This document shows, one piece after another, positions 11,519 to 22,253 of a DNA stretch of 64,000 bases (positions within the stretch are counted from its first letter, which is position 1; the number at the start of each line of letters is the position of its first letter). The notes under the pieces were generated by a model, which did no database searches, was not told the origin of the DNA, and saw only the letters and a program-made list of their open reading frames with translations. The stretch spans positions 7,378,001 through 7,442,000 of the forward strand of contig NW_025408668.1 of the NCBI RefSeq assembly GCF_020360975.1. Direction: 5' to 3'. Source of the stretch: Hirsutella rhossiliensis. Taxonomy: Eukaryota; Ascomycota; Sordariomycetes; Hypocreales; Ophiocordycipitaceae. The translations under genes were made by a program, and so were the position numbers.

Positions 11519-12562
11519 CTATGCTTGCACCTGCGGGATGTTATCCATGCTGGCGCCGTCGACAAGCCACTCCTTCTTGATCAGCTGCTCGCGGGCTGCA
11601 AAGAGGTGCTTGTATGCCGTCTTGACGGTGCCGTCGCTGACGCCCGCCTGTTTTGCGATGGGCATGGATGACCGCGGCTCACCGATGAGGTGGCATGCCA
11701 TGTAGATGCACGCGGCTGCGACCGACAGGGGCGATCTTCCGGCCAGGGCCGAGATATCATTGGCCTTTTCGGCAAGGTCCCTGGAGATTTTCGACACCTT
11801 TTGCTGCTTCTTGAAGCCAAGCTGCGACACGTAGCGGCCGCAGAGGTCTTCGGCACCCACCGACGTATTCTCGTAATTGGTGACCGTGTTCAGCCCCGTG
11901 GCGCCTTCCCCTTCCGTGTCCTGCAGCTTCTGGAGGAACTTTTGGAGCTGCTTGAAGACCCTGCCCACTTCCTTCTTGCTCACGCTGGTCAGGTTGAAGA
12001 TTTCCCGAAAGGTCCGCGGCACGTTGTTCTGTCGGCACGCAATGAAGATGCAGCCGGCAATGACGGCCTCCTGCGGCTTTCCCTTCATGAACTTGTACTT
12101 ATCCACGAGCTTGAAGATGTGCTTGGCGGCGTTGGAGACGTTTTGGCCCATATTAATGGCTTCGCAAAGCGAGACAATCTCCTTGTAGGCCTGCATCAGT
12201 CCCTTTTGCGCCTTGTCTTGGTTGGTGTTGTTCTGGATCCGGGACAGGGCCTTGTGGGCCTTTGACTCGGAGAAGGCGACGGTCGTTGCCAGCTGTTGCC
12301 CCTCGACGAACTCGTCCTGCGGTCCGCCGACACGGCTGGGGTCGTCACCACCATGGTCGTCGTTTGCAAAGGTACGCCACTCGGAGCGGGTGTCGATGAT
12401 GCGAGTGCCGACAACGACGCCGCAGCTCTGGCAGACCATGTCGCCGCTTGAAAATTCCTCGACGAGATTGGGCGGTATCTCCTTGCAGTCTGGGCAACAG
12501 AGGACGTTGCTGAGGTCTTCCTGGAACCCCCCACCGTTTCCGTCTCCGCCTGGCGAGATCAT
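11519..12562 (-). CDS. SUA7: Transcription initiation factor IIB (TFIIB)
   Basis: Single exon of 347 residues. TFIIB bridges TBP-bound promoters and RNA polymerase II in the nucleus. An N-terminal zinc ribbon is visible (Cys23, Cys26, Cys44, Cys47 within CCPDC and CQSC), followed by the B-reader/B-linker stretch TRSEWRTFANDD. Two cyclin folds follow: the first about residues 115-200 (SNAAKHIFKLVDKYK, GCIFIACRQNNVPRTF) and the second about 240-330 (GRSPLSVAAACIYMACHLI, AGVSDGTVKTAYKHL). Length is typical. The start at 12562 is chosen because the zinc ribbon follows about 20 residues later, as in other fungal TFIIBs. The same frame is open to 12907 and encodes a very basic 115-residue leader, discussed as a finding. 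It is divergent from TRP4. Confidence 0.95.
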   Translation of the reverse strand: MISPGGDGNGGGFQEDLSNVLCCPDCKEIPPNLVEEFSSGDMVCQSCGVVVGTRIIDTRSEWRTFANDDHGGDDPSRVGGPQDEFVEGQQLATTVAFSESKAHKALSRIQNNTNQDKAQKGLMQAYKEIVSLCEAINMGQNVSNAAKHIFKLVDKYKFMKGKPQEAVIAGCIFIACRQNNVPRTFREIFNLTSVSKKEVGRVFKQLQKFLQKLQDTEGEGATGLNTVTNYENTSVGAEDLCGRYVSQLGFKKQQKVSKISRDLAEKANDISALAGRSPLSVAAACIYMACHLIGEPRSSMPIAKQAGVSDGTVKTAYKHLFAAREQLIKKEWLVDGASMDNIPQVQA

Positions 12563-13856
12563 CTTGGGCGCGTATGGCTTGGCCGTATAGATATTGGTCA
12601 ACTCGTCAAAGACCTTCCGAGCACGCTTGGCCTCCTTCTTTCGCTTTCGAAGCTGCCGCCTCTTCTTCTCTACTGCCTTTCGCGCTGCCGAAGCTGCGTC
12701 GCCGTCGAGGTCGCTGTGCCAAAGGCGATCGTGAATGAGCTGAACAAGAAGTGGCGAATGCACTTTGGCGGTTGTGTGTATGACTATGGACTCTAGGTAG
12801 GCCGCGAGCGTCACGGCGCGGCGACGCTGGAGATGGAAACGAGAGGCTTTGTCTTGATCCTTTGAGAGTTCGATGGCCCTTTGACGACGTGGGCACGCGG
12901 GCTCCAAGGCGTCGAGGCCAGGGCAGGCTTTCTTTCCGCCTCTCTCTGTCTCTTACGATTCTAGGTGCGGTCGGTGCGACACGGAGCGTTGGGAGTCGAT
13001 CCCAGGATCTGGGCGAGGCGCGAGGCGGCGTCTCGAGATATATTATATTCTATTGAAATTTTTTCGGCTTCCAGACAGCCGCGAGCTTGGAAGGTTTCAC
13101 GGTCGGGAGTCGAGGACGGCACGCGTAGGTTGGAGGTCAAAGACTTTAGGTGCCAGCCGACTGTTCTGTACCAGTAAAGGCGTCTGAGAAAAACTCAGAT
13201 CAGCGAAGAGTCGGCTCGAAGTGGTCGTCGCGATCGCTCGAGGGCGGTGACGCCAGCGCTGTGACGAGGAGAAAGCGAGGGCGGACCGACTTCTGGCGGC
13301 AAAGGAGAGACTGGCAAGGGAGGCGAGGTTGATGCAGGAGGATGGTTTGACGGGGCGGACGGCCAGGCGGAGACGCCGGCTTTGTGCTGCTAGCGGCAAC
13401 CTGAGTGAACTTTCAGGGAGGGGCCGCTGAGTAATTGTGAGGCGGAGGATGAACGGGCCGGTGGGCTACATGTGTCAGATGCTTTCGGAGTACAGGAAGC
13501 AGTAGGTACATCCACTTAGGTACCTTGGGTACTTCGCTTGTACTCCGTGCGCGACCCAGAATCCGAACCCTTATCTAATTACTCCATGCACCAGGCTGGG
13601 ATTGGCCAATTCCGGGCCTGACTCATGGGCAATTCGCAATCAATGGAAGCGCTTGTACAGGTCGCTTCCCCAGCACAACGTCGCCAATGGAGTCTCATCA
13701 ACGGCACCTGCTAATACAACCCAATCGGGTGGGTCATCAGGGCGAAATCTGAGAAATTCGAGCCTTAAGACGCTCGCGTTGCCCCGAGAGCATTGTTCTC
13801 GCCATTTGCAGTCCTCAAGGCTCTCGATCCAACTCCTTTCCCCGCCATCACCAATC
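12563..13856. other. Divergent intergenic region TFIIB / TRP4
   Basis: About 1.3 kb between two divergent starts. The part next to TFIIB is an open frame (possible N-terminal extension). An AT-rich patch (about 13035-13060) may mark promoter or UTR sequence, and GGTAC-type short repeats occur near 13500-13540. No separate gene. Confidence 0.5.
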
Positions 13857-15156
13857 ATGGCGTCTCCCGTCATCGGCCAGGGCCAGGACGGCCTCCCCCC
13901 CGTTGATATCAAGCCATTGTTGACCAAGCTCTGGCCAGTCGACTCCGAAGTCAGTCCGGGTGAGATTGCCGAGGCCATCTCACACTTCTTCACCAACCAG
14001 GTCAGCGAGGCCCAGACAGCATCGCTGCTCATGGCCCTTCACTTCACCCGAATGGACTTTCGCCCAGACGTCCTGGCCGAGTGCGCGCACGTCATGATGC
14101 ACGCGGCTGCGCCCATCCCCGTCAAGGAGCTTGGGCAAGTGCTTGAGCGCCGGGCCCGGAAGGAAGGCAACTACAGAGGCGGACTGGTAAGGCTCACGGA
14201 CCCATGTCGCGTCGCCAGGCTTCAACAACTGACCTGCTACGCCTCAGTGCGATATCGTTGGCACAGGAGGAGACTCGCACAACACCTTCAACATCAGCAC
14301 CACCTCGTCCATCCTTGCGTCCGCCCTTGTCATGGTCTCCAAGCACGGCAACAAGGCCAGCACGTCCAAGTCGGGCAGCGCCGACATGATCAACTGCATG
14401 AAGCCCCAGGCCCCGGTCTTGGGCGCAGTCAAGCCTGACACCCTGACCAAGGTGTATGCGGCCACCAACTACAGCTTCCTGTTCGCGCCCGTCTTCCACA
14501 CCGGTATGCGATACGTGGCCCCCGTCCGGAAGCAGCTCCCATGGAGGACAATCTTCAACAACCTGGGACCGCTGGCCAACCCCGTAGAAACCGTGCTCGA
14601 GGCACGAGTCGTCGGCGTCGGCCGGCGAGATCTCGGCCCCGCCTTTGCCGAGGCGCTCCGAAGTACCGGCTGTCAAAAGGCCCTGATTGTCTGCGGAGAA
14701 GAGGAGCTGGACGAGATTAGCTGTGCGGGCCCAACACTCTGCTGGATACTCAAAAGCCAGACTCCCGGGGGCCAGGTGGAGGTTGAGCACTTCAGGCTCG
14801 AACCCAAGGACTTTGGCGTTGCATCTCATGCGCTCAGCGAAGTGTCGTCGGGCAAGGAACCGGCCGAGAATGCCGAGATCCTGAGCCGAATCTTGTGCGG
14901 CCAGCTTGCCGAGGACGACCCTCTCATGGACTTTGTGCTGATCAACACGGCGGCGCTTTTGGTCGTGTCCGGCATTTGCGAAGCCGACAGCAGCAACATG
15001 GGCCACGGGGACGACGGGAAAGTCGTCACGGAGCGCGGCCCTGCCGGCCAGCGGTGGAAGGAGGGGGTGAGGAGGGCCAGGTGGGCCATCAAGAGCGGCC
15101 AGGCCTGGAAACAGTGGCAGGCGTTTGTGAAGGTGACCAACGAGATTGGAGCCTAG
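13857..15156 (+). CDS. TRP4: Anthranilate phosphoribosyltransferase
   Basis: Two exons, 13857-14186 and 14248-15156, around a 61-nt GT-AG intron, give 412 residues. The enzyme joins anthranilate to PRPP, the second step from chorismate to tryptophan, in the cytosol. The N-terminal helical domain (EIAEAISHFFTNQVSEAQTA) is followed, straight after the intron, by CDIVGTGGDSHNTFNIS, the glycine-rich PRPP loop at residues 115-119. KHGNKASTSKSGSADM binds pyrophosphate and anthranilate. RTIFNNLGPLANP is the other family hallmark. A frame open 85 codons upstream of 13857 has no domain content, and the annotated Met leads directly into the fold. The opposite strand carries a long overlapping frame that is a shadow. 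Very sure. Confidence 0.96.
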
Positions 15157-15876
15157 CCGCCCACTGCTTCCGCTCTGATGCGGCCCGGCAGCTGTCCACC
15201 AGCAACCCCGACCAGTGCGCGCAACTCGGCGACCTTGAGGTCTGGGAGTCGTACGGGTCGCTTCTGCTTCCTATTTCTGTCGATAACCGACGGCACGTGG
15301 CAAGCACTCGGCTGTGCCCAGGGGAGATGCCGCGGGCTGACGAGCCGAGGTGGGCACTCAGAAGATGCTCGTCGAGGGTGGATGTGATTGGTTCCAAGGG
15401 CATGTTGGGGCATGTTGGTGGTGCGCTGTGGCCCGGGAGGTGCCATTTCGCGGGGCGGCCCGATGCGCCTCAGAAGACGTCGTTGTCGGCTGGGGCCGGA
15501 ATGACTTGGCGTTATATTACTACGTATCCGTAATCCAGGCCGACATGCTCGCCAGTAGTATCAGCTTGTCAGTTTAACGCCGGGGGCCCTGCCTGCGCTA
15601 GTAGGCCGCAGAACGATGATTTCTGGGGTTAGTAGATGCAGAGTGAGCAAAGTCCCTGGTCAACGGCATCTGCCACTGCTTAGGTCAGGCCTCTGTAATG
15701 CCGCAGCTACTACTCCGTGCCGCCTCCTGAGCTGCCGGAGGCGCGCCAAGCAGACTTTCATCCGTCTCTCCCGTCCCCTCTGCGCCACTCGGCCCTCCAT
15801 CCCAATAGTTGCCGCCGCCGCCCTCCTTCGCCCACCACCACCGCCAAGCCTACTCGTTCGGGGCGGTTCGAGGGCC
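15157..15876. other. Intergenic region upstream of CoA-transferase gene
   Basis: About 720 bp between two plus-strand genes, with a pyrimidine-rich stretch shortly before the CoA-transferase start (about 15740-15870), typical of fungal promoters and 5' UTRs. No gene seen. Confidence 0.5.
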
Positions 15877-17566
15877 ATGTCTTGCCTCGCCCGATACCTA
15901 CGCCCCGCCCCGGCGGCCCGGCTGCTGCCCACCGCCACGGCGCTCCGGGATCTCCGTCGCCGATACTCGACGCCCGCGAGCGGCGCGCTGCCCCTGCAGG
16001 GCTATCGAGTGCTCGACATGACCCGTGTGCTGGCTGGTGTAAGTCGTCGACCACCGGGTCGTGTTGTTCTTTTGCTGACGTTTTCATCACTGCCTTTCAC
16101 AGCCCTACTGTACGCAAATCCTGGGCGATCTCGGGTGAGCTCATTTCGTCTTCTCAACTTTTTTGATGGGCTCTTTATCCTTTTTTTAAAAACAAACAGG
16201 AGAGGACTCAGATGCTTTGTCTGGAGTCGCAGACTCATCCATTACCTATTCGCATGCGCTAACAGTCGATTGACGACAGGGCAGAGGTCATCAAGATTGA
16301 ACACCCCGTCCGCGGAGACGACACCAGGGCCTGGGGACCTCCGTACGCAGAGTACAAGCCGGATTCCACCGCGCAGGGCCCCGGCGAGTCGGCCTACTTT
16401 CTCGGGGTATGTGATCCACGCCGGCCCTGAACCCAGTCGTCTGAACCCAGTCGTCGACATGATGCTCATGCTCGTCAACCATTTCAAGGCCAATCGCAAC
16501 AAAAAATCCCTCGGCCTCTCCTTTCAGCACAAGCAAGGCGTCGACATTCTCCACAAGCTCGTCGCCAAGTGCGACATTGTCGTCGAAAACTACCTCCCGG
16601 GGACACTCAAAAAGTACTCCCTGGACTACGAGACGCTCCGCGCCATCAACCCGAGCCTGATTTATGCCTCCATCACCGGCTACGGCCAGACGGGGCCCTA
16701 CTCCAACCGCGCTGGCTACGACGTCATGGTCGAGGCCGAGTTCGGCCTCATGCACATCACTGGCTCCCGCGACGGCCCTCCCGTCAAGGTTGGCGTGGCC
16801 GTGACTGATCTCACCACCGGCCTCTACACCAGCAACAGCATCATGGCCGCCTTGCTGGGCAGGGCCAGAACCGGCAAGGGCCAGCAAATTGACGTGGCCT
16901 TGAGCGACTGCCAGACTGCCACCCTGGCCAACATTGCCAGCAGCTGCTTGGTCAGTGGCAAGCGAGACTCGGGTAGATGGGGCACGGCGCATCGTAAGTC
17001 AGCCCCGGTCTCACCCATGCATGCCCTTCCTCAAGCTCATCACGGACCTTTCCCTCATAGCATCCATTGTGCCTTATCGGTCTTTCAAGACCAAAGACGG
17101 GGACATCCTCTTTGGCGGCGGCAATGACCGTCTGTTTGGCGTCTTGTGCGACGGGCTCGGCCGGCCGGAGTGGAAAGACGACGCCAAGTTCAAGACAAAC
17201 GCCGACAGGGTGGCCAACCGCGCGGACCTCGAGGCCGAGATCGAGGCCCTCTCGCAACAAAAGACGACACAGGAGTGGCTCGAGGTGTTCGAGGGCAGCG
17301 GCATGCCGTACGCGGCCGTCAACGACGTCCAGGACACGCTGAACCACGAGCACACGAGGGCGCGCAACATGGTGGTCGAGATGGAGCATCAAGCCTGCGG
17401 GCCCATCAAAATGGTCAACACGCCCGTCAAGTTCTCCGAGAGCCAGCCCACAATCCGCGCCGTGCCGCCCATGCTGGGCCAGCACACGGACGAGCTGCTG
17501 AGCGAGCACCTGGGTCTGGGCGAGTCGGAGATTGCCAGGCTGAGGCAGGATGGAGTTGTTAGATAA
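15877..17566 (+). CDS. Class III CoA-transferase, mitochondrial (CaiB/SUGCT-like)
   Basis: Five exons fit: 15877-16038, 16103-16134, 16280-16406, 16489-16993 and 17061-17566, giving 443 residues. The second exon is only 32 nt. Family III transferases move CoA between acyl acids through an aspartyl-CoA thioester. The N terminus ([17 protein letters not shown]..., ending RRRYST) is basic and hydroxylated like a mitochondrial presequence. The fold starts at [15 protein letters not shown]. Later landmarks are [25 protein letters not shown], the [15 protein letters not shown] block with the likely nucleophile Asp185, and the C-terminal [10 protein letters not shown]. Overall pattern and targeting resemble succinyl-CoA:glutarate CoA-transferase, but the substrate is an inference. 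The third intron uses a plain AAG acceptor, the least certain junction. It is followed by the PHD-finger gene on the same strand. Confidence 0.88.
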
Positions 17567-17950
17567 AGGGCCTTCTTCTCGCTCAGTAGCGGAGAAATAT
17601 AAAGGGAAGAGGCCTCCGCCTTGAATGAGCCCATTTATTGCCCGAGGTGGTCGAGTGACTTCTGGTACTACAAGTCATTTTGCGGTTGCCGAGTTGAGGC
17701 CATCACGTGATTCTCGCACGTGCCGGCCTGTCGTCTATTAATACATGCAGAACTACGGGTCGATCCTCTCCAGTTCAGTCGCCCATCGACTCATCAATTG
17801 TAAGAGAAGCTACTAGAGAGAAATCGATAATCACGGCCCACGGACTCATCCATCGCCTCAGTTGCCGTCTCTGCTTTACACGAATCCGTCTCTCGTGGCG
17901 TCTCACTCGCCACGTCAAGTCTTCTTCTGACCGATCCCCGAAGCCATGAG
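17567..17950. promoter_or_regulatory. Promoter region of the PHD-finger gene with two CACGTG boxes
   Basis: Between two plus-strand genes. Two perfect CACGTG palindromes lie 7 bp apart, at 17704-17709 and 17717-17722, about 230-250 bp upstream of the PHD-finger start. CACGTG is bound by bHLH (and some bZIP) factors, and the close pairing is suggestive, but function is inferred from the motif only. Confidence 0.35.
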
Positions 17951-19409
17951 ATGACATTGCCATTGTCGGCAGACCTCGCCAGCGAAATGGACATGTCTCC
18001 TTCGACGGTCGAGGTTTCGTCGGCGCCAACTGCCCCGAATACCGAGGGAAGCGATGCCCTCAGAGATGCCGCCTCGTCGCAGGCAAGTCCAGCCTACAAG
18101 CCCCAGTTCTCCGCGTCCAGCTCATGGATACTCGAGCGGCTGAGGAACAGCGAGGATGCACCGGACTCTTCAAATGTCCCCTCGCTGCCTGTATCTGCCG
18201 TAAAGGGAGAACCTGACAATCTCGCGATGCAATCCACGCAGCCCATGGCTTCTACGCTGGCCATGCCCGAGCCCAGAGCCCAGCAACCCCTGGCGGGCGT
18301 GTCTGACATTGCGAAGCGCTTGATACACTTCCGCCCTCCCAGTCTGAAGAGAAAGCGCAGTTCAGATGATCTCGAGGCCGACTTTACTCAGAATACAGTT
18401 CCCTTCCGCGTCCCTGCCCCGGCCAGGCTCCCTGAATTGACCACCTCGTCACTGCACCTCAAGGAAGCGTCAGAGCTTGGCAGCGCCCGCCACTGTTCCA
18501 AGTGCGGCCAAAGCTCGCTCCCGTCCGAGGACAATGCTTTCATCGCATGCATCGGCTGTCAAAGTTGGTCACACCTGCAGTGTGCATCTGCCACGACCGA
18601 TATGGCAGACAATGCAAACTACCTGTGCTTAGATTGCAAAATGGGCCCTGGAAAGGAGAAGCAAACTGGCGCCGAGTACGCGGAGGCGCATGAACGTCAA
18701 CTGTTAGTCAATAGGATTCGAAACAAACGGCTGTCCAAATTGCCCGCCGGCGTCGTTCCAGCCAAGCCTGAGTTGGTCGGCTTTCTCGCGAAACAGGCCT
18801 CGGACTCTGAGGTAAGTATCGCCTCACTTCGTGCTCGTGCTATGCTACGATGATGGCTGACCAACCCTCTAGCGTACGGAATATTTTTACAGCAAGAAGA
18901 GAAGGGACCTGCTCAATATCCTATCACTCTGTGACCAGCTGAAGCCTCAACTACTCGTCGACATCCTAGTCTCGGTGTCTAAGAAACACCCTGATCTACC
19001 CATATTTGACGATCCGGATTGGAGGGCCAACTTGCCCAGCCGTGCCGCGCACCCAAAATCCAAATCGACAAGCCAGAGCGTGCGGGTGTTCAGCCAGCCG
19101 AGGCATGGACTCGCTCTACTACATGCAAAAGAATCCCGAAAACCTAGGGGTCGCCCAAGGTTGATGAAGCAGAACGCCGTGGCTGAGGCGGAGGTGGTGA
19201 GTGCCGAAATAGCAGTCGGGTCTGCGGGGGATGGAGGAGAAAACTCGCTCCCACCGACGTGGCCCCAGGCCGGCCAGGGGCTGTACGCCAAATTACCCCC
19301 GGAAGACGAGGACAGGGATTTTCTGGTGGACGACAACGACGAAGAGGCGTTCAGCCACTTTATGGTGGACAAAATGGGGAAGCAGATGGTTGTTTCAGTC
19401 TGTGCTTGA
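17951..19409 (+). CDS. PHD-finger-like zinc protein, uncharacterised
   Basis: Two exons, 17951-18811 and 18873-19409, with a 61-nt intron, give 465 residues. Residues about 181-230 have the spacing of a PHD finger: HCSKCGQSS, then ACIGCQSWSHLQC, then YLCLDC, with the aromatic residue before the final cysteines. PHD fingers usually read histone H3 tails, so a nuclear chromatin role is likely. The N-terminal 170 residues are Ser/Pro-rich and disordered, with a KRKR basic patch near residue 135. The C-terminal half has a basic KPRGRPRLMK stretch resembling an AT-hook (GRP core), then an acidic tail (EDEDRDFLVDDNDEE). A helical segment DLLNILSLCDQLKPQLL follows the splice site. I do not recognise the specific orthologue. 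It is convergent with the secreted-protein gene downstream. Confidence 0.8.
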
Positions 19410-19827
19410 ATGTCGACGGAGCTGCTCGTGTACTGTCTCGTCCGCAGCTGCTTGAAACCTGGTTCGGTATGTGGCAAGCAATCCCAAGAAACATTCCTCA
19501 CTTATGATTCATGTCAGAAGACTGTAGCGAATGTCGCGTCTCTCGAAAGCAGCAAAGGTCAAGTCCTGGTCACGGCGAGTTTGGGATGATGTGGACGCCG
19601 CATGGCTAATTATGATTGTTGCTCTAACCCCTGAATCGCAACGCTGGGGGCAATGGAGGCACATAGGCGCTCCGAGTAGTAAGAAGAAGATATGTACATC
19701 ATTAAGCATGGTCGTCGAGATCCTCAGACGGATGCTCTGTTCTTCTCCATCTGCCACTTTACCGGCAGCCAACCAATTTTCGCCAAAAGACAACTCCCTA
19801 CATGCTTGTTCACCCTCCCTGGGCTGC
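19410..19827. other. Intergenic, convergent 3' flanks
   Basis: About 420 bp between the PHD-finger gene (+) and the Asp/Val-rich secreted protein gene (-). Nothing recognisable. Confidence 0.6.
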
Positions 19828-20889
19828 TTAAGAGCAGTTGCAGTTGAAGATGCGGAGGAGGCCGCCGAGCAGGCCGCCGACGAGGCAGAGCAGGCCGTCG
19901 ACAGCAACGGTGACGACAACCTTGGCGGCGTTCACGATGAGCAGGATGTTGGGGAGGATGCAGAGGCCAACGAGCCCCTCAAGGTTGGCGCCAATCTCGG
20001 CATCGACGTCGATGTAGTTCTTGCAGCCCTTGGTGCTATAGGAAACGCAGTCGAAGTTGCACTTGCCGAGGCCGACGGCGCAGAAGACGCCGCCGAGGTT
20101 GCCGAGCAGACCGAGAGAGACGTGGGCGGCAACGTCAGCCTGGAGGACGGAGTGGCCGAAGACGTTGGTGTTGAAGAGGACGACGGCGTCGATGACGCTC
20201 TCGAGGTAGAGGCCGGCCAGACCGGCGACAACGGCCTTGAGGTCGACGCTGATGTCGGCCTCGACGTCAATTTCGACGAGGGCGGAAATCTCCAGGGCAA
20301 TGTCGGCGGCGGCGACAAAGGCAATGGTGTTGAGGCTGGCCTGGCAGTACTCGTGCTTGCGGCTGTACTTGACGATGCGGTAAGGGGAGATGGCGCAGTA
20401 GGTGTCGAGCTTGACGCCCTTGGAGCCATAGACGTCGGTCTTGGGCTCGGGCCAGGCGCCCGTCAGGCGCTTGCCGCCGCACTTCTTGGACTTGTGGTCG
20501 AGCTTCTGGCCCGGGGCGCAGGCACACGACTTGGTCCAGGGGCAGTAGCTCAGGCCCGAGGGGCACTTGAAGCTCTTGGCGGCGCGGCGCGCGGCATCGA
20601 CCTTGCCATCGGCGTGGCGGGAGACAAGGACGTCGACGTCGGCATCGACGTCGACGTCGGCAAGCTCCTGGCGGCGGTCGAGGAAGTCGGCGTCATAGAT
20701 GTCGGCGTCGTCACCATCGGCATCGGTGAAGCTGCCATGGTGGACCGGGAGGACCTTGGCATTGACATCGACGTCGCCATCGACGAGGCCATCGACATTG
20801 ACGTTGGCGTCAGCAGTCACGTCGGCAACGCCAACGCCAGCGGTGGCCGTGCTGGCCAGGAGGCTGGTGATGGCAAGAGAGAAACGCAT
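19828..20889 (-). CDS. Secreted Asp/Val-rich, cysteine-containing protein, unknown function
   Basis: Single exon of 353 residues. The N terminus MRFSLAITSLLASTATAG is a clear signal peptide. A region of alternating Asp and Val follows (DVNVDGLVDGDVDVN-type runs to about residue 95). Next is a cysteine cluster (FKCPSGLSYCPWTKSCACAP, then a KKCGG motif), then a TYCAISPYRI segment, and finally a long hydrophobic Gly/Val/Leu-rich half ending in the cysteine pair FNCNCS. The DV runs are written largely as GAC GTC codons, a palindrome, so the opposite strand is also open for hundreds of codons. No family is recognised. A cell-wall or surface protein or secreted effector candidate fits, by inference only. 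A TATA-like box lies 175 bp upstream of the start. Confidence 0.82.
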   Translation of the reverse strand: MRFSLAITSLLASTATAGVGVADVTADANVNVDGLVDGDVDVNAKVLPVHHGSFTDADGDDADIYDADFLDRRQELADVDVDADVDVLVSRHADGKVDAARRAAKSFKCPSGLSYCPWTKSCACAPGQKLDHKSKKCGGKRLTGAWPEPKTDVYGSKGVKLDTYCAISPYRIVKYSRKHEYCQASLNTIAFVAAADIALEISALVEIDVEADISVDLKAVVAGLAGLYLESVIDAVVLFNTNVFGHSVLQADVAAHVSLGLLGNLGGVFCAVGLGKCNFDCVSYSTKGCKNYIDVDAEIGANLEGLVGLCILPNILLIVNAAKVVVTVAVDGLLCLVGGLLGGLLRIFNCNCS

Positions 20890-21063
20890 CTTTGCGAATA
20901 GAGAGGCAAGGTCGAGGGGAAGGAGAAGAAAGCAAGGCTGAAACGAGGGAAGAGAGCGAGTGACTAGTGCTGTAGAAGCAACTGGGGAAAAGAGCGATGG
21001 CTTGGTGAGGCTGGTGAGGATGAAGTGAGAGGAGAGAGAGGCAAGGGGGCCGGGCAGAGAGGC

Positions 21064-21074
21064 CTTATATAGGC
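21064..21074 (-). promoter_or_regulatory. TATA-like box upstream of the secreted-protein gene
   Basis: The minus strand reads GCCTATATAAG, about 175 bp upstream of the Met at 20889. Position and sequence fit a core promoter; transcription from it is an inference. Confidence 0.5.
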
Positions 21075-22216
21075 GGAGATGGAGACGACGATGGGCCCCT
21101 TTTCCCCTGTGGCGATGTCGACTCGGACTTACACGGCCGTCATGGATGCGGTGTCCTCCCTAGGGGGTGTGGGAGGAGTCGTTGTCACTCGGCAGTGCCA
21201 GCTGGTTGCCGAAGAGATCCAACCCCCTTTCTCACACACACACACTCTCTCTCACTCTCCCTCTCTCTCTCATCCTCGTCTGTCCCCGCTCACGTCCCCG
21301 CCTCTCCCCACTCCCGCAAATTCAGCTGAACAGCCAAGCAGCCTCGACTTGGCCATGACAGGCGTGAGGCGTTGGGTCTCTGGATATACCGACGGGCCCG
21401 TGCTCGGCCGAACCGACATGACGGGAAGGGGCAGGGATGTCTGTGTGCGTGCGTGGCGAATGTGGGAAAAGGCGCGGGAGGTCAATTTTACCGTGAGGGC
21501 CCGGTCCACCGGATGATGGGCTCCATTTACGCATAAACACGGACGGACGAGGTCGGATCGAGGACCAACACGGGGGCCCATTGTCGATGACATGGGGGGG
21601 CACGGCCGGCCACTGGATAGACGGCTATGGGCCTGGCCGGTGAGGAGTTTTCCTGCCAGTCGCTTGCCGCGAGCTGAGGAGGAAGAGCGTCGTGCAACAA
21701 GAGAGGGCCCGTGACATGCTTCGTGTCCCCGTAGCACGGCGGCGGCGTGTCTGCGAGGTACGGCAGTTGCAAAGAAAGCCCGTGCTCCACGCACCGACGG
21801 CCTGACGGCCAAGGCAAGGAAGATGCCGGGGCAATCTTACTCTTTCTTGCTTGTCTGCTCTCGACGGCGTGGATCCCATCCAGGGGCAACCAACCAACGA
21901 CCGTCCTGGCTGCTCTTCGCACATGAGAGTTTTGGGGGGGGGAGGGGGAGGGAGCTTGGGCGTGGATGAGGCCGCCGCGGCGGACATGTTGACGCTTATT
22001 CAATGGGGCGCGAAGGCCGTCATCTTATGTTTTGCGCTGTTGGTTCGTGGTTTGGGGGAAAGGGGGCTCGGGTTGTGGTTATTTTGGAGCCCCGAGTGCA
22101 CGGCTTTTCGTGAATGGCCGAGGAATGGGGGCCGGAAACACTGTAGCTAGCCCAACATAGACCAGAGGCAGGGCAACCAGGGGGGAAAGCAGGCGAGGCA
22201 AGGGGGTGGTTGGTTT

Positions 22217-22253
22217 GCTGCTGCTGCTGCTGCTGCTGTTGTTGTTGTTGTTT
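22217..22253. repeat. GCT/GTT trinucleotide microsatellite
   Basis: Seven GCT units pass into GTT units with no interruption, consistent with slippage plus point change. It lies in non-coding sequence. Confidence 0.85.

Noticed and set aside
14194..15006. 270-codon minus-strand frame over TRP4
   Set aside because: Shadow of TRP4 exon 2.
19531..20901. 456-codon plus-strand frame opposite the secreted protein
   Set aside because: It exists because GAC GTC codons are palindromic; it has no signal peptide or domain and is a shadow of the minus-strand gene.
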